A program made the translations under genes and the position numbers. 64,000 nt of DNA, taken from NCBI GenBank assembly GCA_963675135.1, contig OY776133.1:35923494-35987493 (forward strand), given 5' to 3'. This stretch comes from Galeopsis tetrahit (Eukaryota; Streptophyta; Magnoliopsida; Lamiales; Lamiaceae). The notes below the pieces were generated by a model. The model saw nothing but the letters and a program-made list of their open reading frames with translations, was not told the DNA's origin and searched no databases. Shown here in pieces: positions 56,585 through 64,000 of this stretch (positions are counted from its first letter, which is position 1; every line of letters starts with the position of its first letter).

Positions 56585-56912
56585 TGATGCGAGTAAGTAC
56601 AGTGGGTTCGAAGATGATGATGGAGAGGGAGTGTTTTCAGCGCGAGATGAAGGAGATGAGGAGTTTCCCTTCTTTGTAATTTATATCCCTTCAACACAAT
56701 AATTAGAGCACAAGAAAGTGGACGCAAAAATCGAAATAAGCAATTGCAATATGAATTTCTGGAAAAATTTCAACACACAAAATTCGACTTACACTGATGA
56801 ATTAAACACAAGCTCACGAGTAGATTTTATAGAGTATAGGATTGGATGTTATTAAAAATATCCCACTACTTTAGAAAATTCTAGAATAAAAATGTGCATG
56901 ATATGAATGTTG

Positions 56913-57244
56913 TGTAGCGCCACCAAAATCTAGCGGACGCCACAGATTTTGAAAAGGCATTTGCTGTTTGAAATAACATCCTTACACTTAATAAATTCAA
57001 GCGGAAGAGTTTACAATATAAGAAACGCTAGATTTTTTCTTTTTAAGTGGCTAACCATGCTTGTGCATAACTCGTGTGTCGCCCACATTTCTAAGCCAAA
57101 CATAAATTGACAAAAGTATTACAAAAGTAATTTATTGTGTATGTAATGTGACGTCTTAAACACTTTAACATAAGAAGAAATGATAATTGGAAATAAAGTT
57201 GTCACACATGCAAATTTACATTAAAAGAGTAGACAAATCATCCT
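56913..57244. repeat. Possible gypsy LTR fragment (TGTAGCGCCACC start)
   Basis: Begins TGTAGCGCCACCAAAATC, then TAGCGGACGCCACAGATTTT and later AAATTCAAGCGGAAGAGTTT. I recall that style from plant Del/Tekay gypsy LTRs. It is bounded on the right by the truncated LTR of unit B. Only a fragment, so the call is tentative. Confidence 0.3.
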
Positions 57245-58049
57245 AGTAGTTTACACTAAATGTTATAACACTCAATGCAGCACTGACTCAATTACAGAAT
57301 ATCAGAATACGAACAACGGAAGACTTTAAAGAATGAAAACACAAAGACACACGAAATAACTTTTACATAGATTTTAATTTAAAAGCTATGTGTGAGTCTC
57401 ATGAGTCATGACTAAACTTTCACTAAACGATGAGAGAATACAAATGGTATGTGAATAAATATTCACAACGGAAATAAGACTTCGATAATCTATCTAGTCT
57501 AAAATGGCTTAAGTGTAAAATATTCCCAAAAACTAATATAACTATATGATCTCTCTATCTGTAGAAGTGTAGAAAAGTTTATGTTGTACATAAAGTTTGG
57601 ACTCTTCGGTACAACGACAAAAACATGTCAATGACAATTAATTCTTAACAGGATCAACACTAGTTTAGTAATTAAAGAATGGCACTTCGTTGGATGATTT
57701 GAAGAGCACGGTTCTGGCCTATTTATAGGCATGGAAATGGAGCCTAGAACCTTCATCCATGATCTCCTAAAAAGTAGGATCTCGTTCCTTCTTTTTCTCC
57801 CACTCGTCTTTTAGGTTCTTCCAGCCAATTCTGGAAGTTTCTCCATGCAACCGCATGATCTACATCATTCTGCAACCTTTTAGAAACTTCCAGTCTAAAA
57901 TCTTCAACCTGCGATGTTACAACATCCAAAGCAGCATCATCTAAAACATATAAATTTAGACTTAAAAAAAATAAGAAAGGTCTAATTAAGATGTTGCAAC
58001 CTTGTGTGATAACATCTTTGATAACATCACCAAGTCTTTAACATCAACA
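57245..58049 (-). repeat. LTR of unit B, lacking its last bases
   Basis: Minus-strand TGTTGATGTTAAAGAC at 58049 to about CATTTAGTGTAAAC at 57245. About 80 bases that unit A has at the U5 end are missing. Confidence 0.75.
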
Positions 58050-58136
58050 ATCTGCCCCAATTTGACTTTTCTACTACAGCACACCTAATGTACATATGTA
58101 AACATATATATACCAGTTTTATGTACATGCTAGAGC

Positions 58137-58141
58137 ATTGC
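58137..58141. other. Target site duplication ATTGC/ATTAC of the TRIM
   Basis: ATTGC precedes the TRIM and ATTAC (59848-59852) follows it. The homologous uninterrupted site in the 44166 element (about 52930) supports the duplication. Confidence 0.7.
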
Positions 58142-58386
58142 TATTAGAGAATATAATAGAATAATATATTATAGAAAAAGTATAATATATTATAGGTAGT
58201 ATTAGAGAATATTATAAAACAATATATTATAGGAATAGTATAATATATTATAGGTAGTAATCTTTTATTTATATTTTATATTTATTTTCTTATTTATCTA
58301 TTTCTTTGTGTATCTCACTTGTAATCCCTATATATAGTGGACCACTCTTATCATCTCATTAACGGTGATTGAATATAATTTTCACA

Positions 58387-58801
58387 TAGGTATCAGCCTA
58401 ATACACTGAAACCCTTCTCTTCCCCTTCCTATTTTTTCGGCGTCTCCGACGGGCTGGTATCCCCCTTCGAAGCCTTGCCCCTTCCCCTTTCTTCTCAATT
58501 TTTTTTGGCGTCCTCGACGAGCAGGCATCCCTCGTCACCACCTCAATTTTTTCCTAATTTTTTATCATCGTTCGTCCTTCAAAGGATTTCGGTGTTTCGA
58601 TCCATTTGCTTCCCGCTTTTATGCGCCTTGACATGTCCTATTTTATGATTCTGAATTTCCGTTATTTCTCCTACTCTATGACAACAAAAGTGCATTATTT
58701 TACGGATGTATTCACAACAAAGCTTCTATCTCAAACTCGCTTCAGATTGTTGCGTACCAAGCTCGTGTTCATTTACATTTCCAGCTTCGCTTGACCAGGG
58801 G
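58387..58801 (+). other. TRIM interior, noncoding
   Basis: CT-rich, with GGCGTCTCCGACGGGCTGG and GGCGTCCTCGACGAGCAGG repeated about 75 bases apart. A 62-codon frame at 58606 has no recognisable homology and is probably chance. Confidence 0.6.
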
Positions 58802-58849
58802 TGTTAGAGAATATAATAGAATAATATATTATAGGAAAAGTATAATATA

Positions 58850-59667
58850 ATGACTAAATAATCAATTTTAGCCCATACTTTTCACTTTTTACTAAATCTA
58901 GCACATACTTTTCTTTTTAAATAAATTATACCCATACTTTACATTTTGTTATTAAATTTAGCACAAACTTTTTCTTTCATACCCATACTTTTCATTTTTA
59001 ATAAAATGTAGTACATACTTTTTATGTTTTACAAATTTTAGCACATATTTTTATCAATTAATTTAAAATACCAAAAAAAAATATAAAAAATATCTAATAA
59101 TTAAAAATAAAAAAAATATCTTAAATATGTTTAAATCAAAAAAATTAATTAAAAATTTACAAATTTTAAATTTTAAAAATAATTCAGAATTGAAATTATC
59201 TAAAACTATTGAATTAAAAATAGATTTACAAAATATATATAAAAAATATAGTAATTGTAATAAATTGTACTCCCTCCACCGAACATACTTTTGGTGAATG
59301 GAGGGAGTATAATTTTTTTTTAAATAATGCTTTGATATTCTTTAAATAATTTTTATTTTTTTATATTTTCTAGATTAAAAAATACTATTAATTACTATAC
59401 TATAATTTTAGAATTTTTTTATAAAGTAAGGTATATTTATTAATTAATTATATTTATAAAAATTATGGGTATAATTTAGATAAGAGTAAAAACGTATGTG
59501 TTAAATTTGATAAAAAATAAAAAGTATGAGTGTAATTTGGTTAAGAAAAAAGTATGTGCTAGATTGGAGGAAAAATGAAAAGTATAGGTATAATTTGTTT
59601 AAAATGAAAAATATGTGCTAAATTTTATAAAAAGTGAAAAGTATGGGCTAAAATTGATAATTTGGCC
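58850..59667. mobile_element. Long terminal-inverted-repeat element in the TRIM LTR
   Basis: The left end (ATGACTAAATAATCAATTT, then TAGCCCATACTTTTCAC) pairs with the inverse of the right end (AAAGTATGGGCTAAAATTGA, then TAATTTGGCC) over about 60 bases. Flanking TATA or ATA looks duplicated. Between the ends, half-repeats AGCACATACTTTT and CCCATACTTTTCA recur at least six times on the left and in inverted form on the right. It has no coding sequence. Superfamily not determined. Confidence 0.65.
59268..59309. repeat. Very short Stowaway-like inverted repeat
   Basis: TACTCCCTCCACC and GGTGAATGGAGGGAGTA face each other with only about a dozen bases between. TA flanks fit a Stowaway remnant or solo end pair. 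Confidence 0.45.
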
Positions 59668-60058
59668 TATATTATAGGTAGTATTAGAGAATATTATATG
59701 AATAGTATAATATATTATAGGTGGTAATCTTTTATTTATGGTTTATATTTATGTTCTTGTTTATCTATTTCCTTGTGTATCTCGCTTGTAATCCCTAGTG
59801 GACCACTCTTATTATCTCATTAACGACGATTAAATATAATTCTCACAATTACCATCATATCTATGTACTAATCAAGTCAACACCTGTTGTAGCATATGAT
59901 CAAATAGAGACAGAAATAAGAAAATATCCAAGACTAAGTGACATTAGTACTCTGAATACTAAATAGAACCCTTGTCCTTGTAATATCTTCTAAAAAATAA
60001 AGTGAGTAAGTGATATACTCATTTAACACAACATGTTTCAAAGTAAAAACAATCAAAG

Positions 60059-61070
60059 TTAAAAGGAATAATGAAACAAGTTATAATCAGGTGTAGCATC
60101 AGCCATGGAGGTATCATCTTCCTTAGTTGCTTCAGTTTTTACAGCAACATGAGTAGCAATCAAAACGATTTTAGTGGGAGTGGTAGTTTTAGGTATGATT
60201 TCGGGGGTTTTGGATTTAGGGATTTCGTGGTGTATATGCAGTGGATGGATTTTAAGTAGCAAAATTCAGAGGAACATCTCCAAAAAAAATCTGAGGCATC
60301 TGCATCGAATTTAGGAGATTGGAGGAGATGTTTTGAATTACCCGTGTGCATTCCTCTATTGTAGTGTTTTGAGGAATCACTACAGTAATCGGAGCAACCA
60401 GTGGTGGTGGTGGTGGTGGTGGTGCGGCCATGGTGGTATCATCTTCATTAGTTGCTTCAATTGTTACAGCAACATGAGTAGCAATCAGAGCCATTTCGGG
60501 TTCAATAGGGTTTTGGATTTGGGGATTTAGAGGAACATCTCCAACTAAAATCTGAGGCATGGGCATCGAATTTAGGAGATTGGAGAAGATGTTTTGAATT
60601 ACCTGTGTGAATTCCTCTATTGTAGCGTTTTGAGGAATCACTACAGTAGTTGGAGCAACTAGTGGTGGTGGTGGTGCGGCCATGGAGGTATCATCTTCCA
60701 TAGTTGCTTCAGTTGTTATAGCAAGAGAAGTAGCAATCAATGTTATTTCTGTGGAAGTGGTAGTATTAGGTATGATTTCGGGTTCAATAGGGTTTTGGAT
60801 TTGGGTATTTTGTGGTGTATAGGCAGTGGATGGATTTTGAGTAGGATAATTCAGAGGAACATCTTCAACAAAAATCTGAGACATGGGCATCGAATTTTGG
60901 AGATTTGAGGAGATGTTTTCAATTACCTGTGTGGATTCTTCTATTGTAGCGTTTTGAGGAATTATTGCAGTAATCGGAGCAACTAGTCGTGGTGGTGGTG
61001 CGGTCGTGATTGATGCAGTAACCAGTGCAGCATTGTTGTCGGTTTGATCGGAGCTTTGGTTGGACGCCAT
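60059..61070 (-). pseudogene. 3' gene N-terminal region with three tandem modules, unit B
   Basis: The minus-strand frame 61070-60252 (272 residues) starts MASNQSSDQTDNNAALV. The module 'VVIPQNATIEEFTQVIQNIS, then MPMPQIFVGDVPLN' occurs three times (about residues 35-75, 145-190, 220-270), each followed or preceded by EDDTSMAAPPPPLVAP-type linkers. After 60252 the frame breaks and a fourth linker (TEATKEDDTSMADATPD, about 60110) is in another frame. The module parallels LNQVVENISQSN in the degraded 3' gene of the complete element. Function unknown. Confidence 0.65.
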
Positions 61071-61417
61071 TGATGCGAGTAAGTGCAGTGGGTTCGAAGA
61101 TGATGATGGAGAGGGAGTGTTTTCAGCGTCAAATGAAGAAGGTGAGGAGTTTCCCTTCTCTGTAATTTAAATCCCTTCAACACAATAATTAGAGCACAAG
61201 AAAGTGGAGACAAAAATCGAAATAAGCAATTGCAATATGAATTTCTGGAAAAAATTGAACACACAAAATTCGACTTACACTGATGAATTAAACACAGGCT
61301 CACGAGTAGATTTTATAGAGTATAGGATTGGAAGTTATTAAAAATATCCCAGTACTACTTTAGAAAATTCTAAAATATAAATGTGCATGATAGGAATGTT
61401 GTGTAGCGCCACCAAAA

Positions 61418-62205
61418 CCCGGTGTATTTTTATACGTATCTATATAGGTGACACTTCCAAATAAAAATAAGTTTAGAACATTCCTATTCATTTTCGTCAC
61501 ACATCTAATGGGCAATTCTAGTTATGAAACTAGTCGAAATCACATGAAAATGCACATTGAAGAAAAATAATTAAGTTAATTCTATGCACCTTTAAAATGG
61601 GTAAAAAAATGTTTCAAACACACCTATAAGTCCAATTTATTTATTCTTGAAAAAAAAATTAAATTTTCATTTAACAATGATTCACAAAGCAATTCATTAA
61701 ACTCATTACCTACGTTAAACCATCCAAAATGACATCATGTAGTAATTTATTTATCATAAATTATTGACATGTTAGAAAATTATAAATTTTATACAGTATA
61801 CTCATAACAAATATAGGTATATACCATAAATTTGTCATTTGAAAATATCTTGTAAAATAGTACTTATTAATTTTGTAAAACCGTTGAAAACAGCACCCGA
61901 AAACGGATTGTGTCAAGTAAGCTTCTAGAATTTAGTAAAAAAAATTTGTTTCTTATAAAAATGTAAGACCAAATCCTACAAAATAATAAGGACCAGTAGT
62001 AATATTCATAAAAACATCATATTTTAATCTTACACATTTCAATTTAAGCATGCATTTCCTTTGAGCATCAAAACATTCTACTTCCTTTAGGAAAACACTG
62101 TTTTCTTAGAAAATTCATTAAAAATATAATATAAATCTAAACATATCTAGATAAAATTCTCATGAAAGCTAAGACATAGTAAGTGAACACCGAAAATCAG
62201 TCCAA
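61418..62205. other. AT-rich noncoding DNA
   Basis: Starts CCCGGTGTATTTTTATACG right after the end of unit B. No open frame or repeat recognised; could be gypsy LTR or flank. Confidence 0.4.
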
Positions 62206-63485
62206 AAAAATGAAGCTCTGTGTGAGAGAAATTTTATACTTCGATCCAAAAACAAAAACAGGGCGTTTTTCACTTCTGTATAGTGCCTCAAAGCAAAAAT
62301 CACATAAAATCAGAAACACCTCTAAAAAAAATTTGTATTTTAGGGTTCAAAAAACTCAATGAGTAAAAGGGTTTGAGTTAAAAATATTGAAAAAGGTCTA
62401 AACTAATTTCGAGAATAACATGTAATGACAAAAATTGATTTTAAGCTATCACAATACACATATATTAGCTTCAAAAGACCTCCCAATCTATTTTAAACAT
62501 TCATAGCCCACCATAAGAAATAACCAGTAGAAAAAATGACTCAAATTACACATGCAATTATCAATACCACATGCAATCCATCCCAACCTAAGACATTTTA
62601 ATGCTTCAATTAAAAATAATTTAGTAACCACAAAACAAGAATTAAAAAAGAACAAAAACAAAATCCAAAATAAATCGTTAAAAAGAAAATAGATTTATTT
62701 TTTAAAACCTCATTTAAGAAGAAAGTAATTCAGACGTGAAAATTGAAGGTTCTCAAAAGAATGGATATTGGTTGAGAAGATTTTTTTTTTTATTTAATTT
62801 TTTTTGGAGAAATGGTAAGAGATGAAGATGAGGGAGAGAAAACGAATTCTGTGATAAAATGAGTTTGAGAGACTTAGGGATGATGTGTGAAGTAAATGAG
62901 AAGGGAGAACAAAAAAACAAGCGAGCTGTGTGAGAGAAAATTTATACTTCGACTCACAAAAATCACATAAAAACAGGATAAAAAACTCGATCTGGAAAAG
63001 CTTAAAAAAATCTAAACTAATTTCGAAAATAACATGCAATGACAAAAATGAATTTTAAACTACCACACAGTATATATATATTAGCCTCAAAAGACCTTCC
63101 AACCTATTTTAAACATCCATAGCCCACAAGGAAATAACTAGTACTATAAGAGATCAACCTATTTTAAACATCCATAATCCTAAGAGAAGGGATAGACTCA
63201 AATGACACATGCAATGACCAATACCATATATGTAATCCAAATATATATAAGCCCAAATCCCACAAAATTAACAGAAAACAATACAAATCTCAACCACAAC
63301 ACACATTTTAATGCTTCAATTAAAAACGATTCAGTAATCACAGAATCATAAGAAAATAACAAAAAGTCAGAATACCTGGCTCAGTGAAAATAGAAGAGAT
63401 TTTCACTCTCTCAATCGTTCAGCAATGGCGGAGTATGAGAGAATTTAGAGGTGGATGATGTGTGAAGTAAATGAGAAGTGACTCA
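62206..63485. repeat. Imperfect direct duplication, about 0.7 kb per copy
   Basis: TGTGAGAGAAATTTTATACTTC at 62220 recurs as TGTGAGAGAAAATTTATACTTC at 62931. CTAAACTAATTTCGAGAATAAC at 62399 recurs at 63014. ATTTTAATGCTTCAATTAAAAA at 62597 recurs at 63308. GATGATGTGTGAAGTAAATGAG at 62879 recurs at 63457. Order is the same in both copies. No coding sequence is supported in either. Confidence 0.7.
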
Positions 63486-64000
63486 CATTCCTCTCTCCTT
63501 ATAAATAAGAAGCTTCTGTCTTTTTTTTTTTTTTTTTTTCTGGTTTCATTTAATTAAAAAAATACTCGAATTTTGAATTTAATATAATTTGTTATTATTA
63601 TTATTATCATCACTTATTTAATAAAATCTCTTTTATTGTTTTACTCCATTCATAAAATGAATTAAACTCTATTCCTATAGGATAGCATATGCGTAAGTGT
63701 TCAAATTCTAAAAATATCTACAAGAAGAATTTTGTAACTGTAGTACTATGAAGCTTTTACTATAAATCATGTCGAAATTAAATTATATATACTTAAGTTA
63801 TAAAATTTTATGTTTAAATCCTCATTTTTTAACTATTGGGATACGTCGTATTGGTATTTTAATCTCTATGTTGCAAAAGTCGGTGCTTAGGCGCTAGTTG
63901 TCGACTACTGTCCGTCTAGTGATTTTCGAGCGTCAAAGTTCGATTCGAGCAAACAAACACATTTTTTAAAGTGGAATTAATATTGTTCTGATCAAAATAC
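63486..64000. other. AT-rich DNA to window end
   Basis: A CTCTCTCCTTATAAATAAGAAG at about 63493 could be a TATA region, followed by a run of 21 T at 63520. No downstream open frame is visible before the window ends. Confidence 0.4.

Larger units (their letters stand above)
55161..56912 (-). mobile_element. Family-X-like unit A: 3' LTR plus 5' part of the 3' gene
   Basis: Minus strand. The LTR is 55161-55991, the polypurine tract 55992-56005 (read AAATTGGAGGAGATT), then about 900 bases up to the N-terminus of the 3' gene. It ends abruptly at about 56912 in TGTAGCGCCACC. No gag or pol. A second copy is unit B. Confidence 0.75.
58142..59847 (+). mobile_element. TRIM (miniature LTR retrotransposon) with a nested inverted-repeat element
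   Basis: 5' LTR 58142-58386 (TATTAGAGAATATAATAG to TTTTCACA), 415-base interior, and a 3' LTR starting TGTTAGAGAATATAATAG at 58802 and ending TTCTCACA at 59847. The 3' LTR holds an 818-base insertion (58850-59667); without it the 3' LTR is 228 bases and the whole element about 0.9 kb. The interior begins TAGGTATCAGCC, a degenerate primer site, and ends ACCAGGGG, a short purine tract. It has no coding capacity for gag or pol, so it depends on other Copia elements. Confidence 0.85.
57245..61401 (-). mobile_element. Family-X-like unit B: LTR plus 5' part of the 3' gene, with a nested TRIM
   Basis: Minus strand. A truncated LTR (57245-58049) and a polypurine-like ATTGGGGCAGAT (58050-58062) are followed by the same internal DNA as unit A (CATATGATCAAATAGAGAC at 59893, like 56043). 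The end lies at 61401, at the same TGTAGCGCCACC as unit A. The TRIM at 58142-59847 interrupts it. The 3' gene module is amplified. Confidence 0.75.

Noticed and set aside
62794..63045. 83-residue minus-strand frame (MSLHVIFEISLDFFKLFQ)
   Set aside because: Phe/Ser/Leu-rich translation of an AG-rich strand, within the direct duplication, with no counterpart frame in the other copy.

Overview
This is a stretch of plant nuclear DNA made almost entirely of nested transposable elements. Evidence for a flowering plant: Copia elements with the iMet-type primer binding site TGGTATCAGAGC, a CACTA element with a spliced Transposase_24 gene, a Helitron with the plant-type 3' hairpin, a Stowaway MITE, FAR1 and Ulp1 remnants, and GT/AG introns. 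An (asterid) eudicot is my guess, with low confidence. I found no intact ordinary host gene, no rRNA or functional tRNA gene, and no CRISPR array.

Layout, left to right. 1-347: part of a minus-strand Copia LTR. 348-1812: remnants of a FAR1-type gene and, antisense, a Ulp1-type protease, separated by degenerate tandem repeats. 2311-2960: a C-terminal scrap resembling a plastid dicarboxylate translocator, beside a GC-rich segment. 4007-7672: a CACTA element with one apparently intact six-exon TnpA-like gene, no transposase gene, and two tRNA-like modules near its 3' end. 8700-15420: 3' part of a Ty3/gypsy element, split by a 4.9-kb Helitron (9542-14487) that carries DnaJ gene fragments, a Stowaway MITE and a truncated LINE.

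15637-20634: a 5'-truncated Copia element (family X). 20635-25757: the 3' half of a Sirevirus-like Copia element. 25758-27908, 42609-44165 and 54022-54774: one Ty3/gypsy Tat-like element with an antisense, intron-containing Transposase_28-type gene and a 3' LTR. A complete 14.7-kb Sirevirus-like Copia element (27909-42608, TSD GATCT) sits inside the antisense gene. A complete 9.9-kb family-X element (44166-54021, TSD GACAA) sits inside the Tat LTR. A hAT-type MITE (54084-54422) is also in that LTR.

55161-61417: two diverged copies of a minus-strand family-X-like unit (3' LTR plus 5' part of the 3' gene). The second copy is interrupted by a TRIM element (58142-59847) whose 3' LTR holds a long-inverted-repeat element. 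61418-64000: AT-rich, with a roughly 0.7-kb direct duplication and no recognisable gene.

The most useful points are these. A young family-X element has nearly identical LTRs around a badly decayed interior. The Sirevirus-like elements carry very long charged 3' genes. The CACTA element has an intact accessory gene and paired tRNA-like modules. The Helitron captured DnaJ exons. A protein module is amplified in tandem at 60252-61070. The nesting also gives a readable insertion order.
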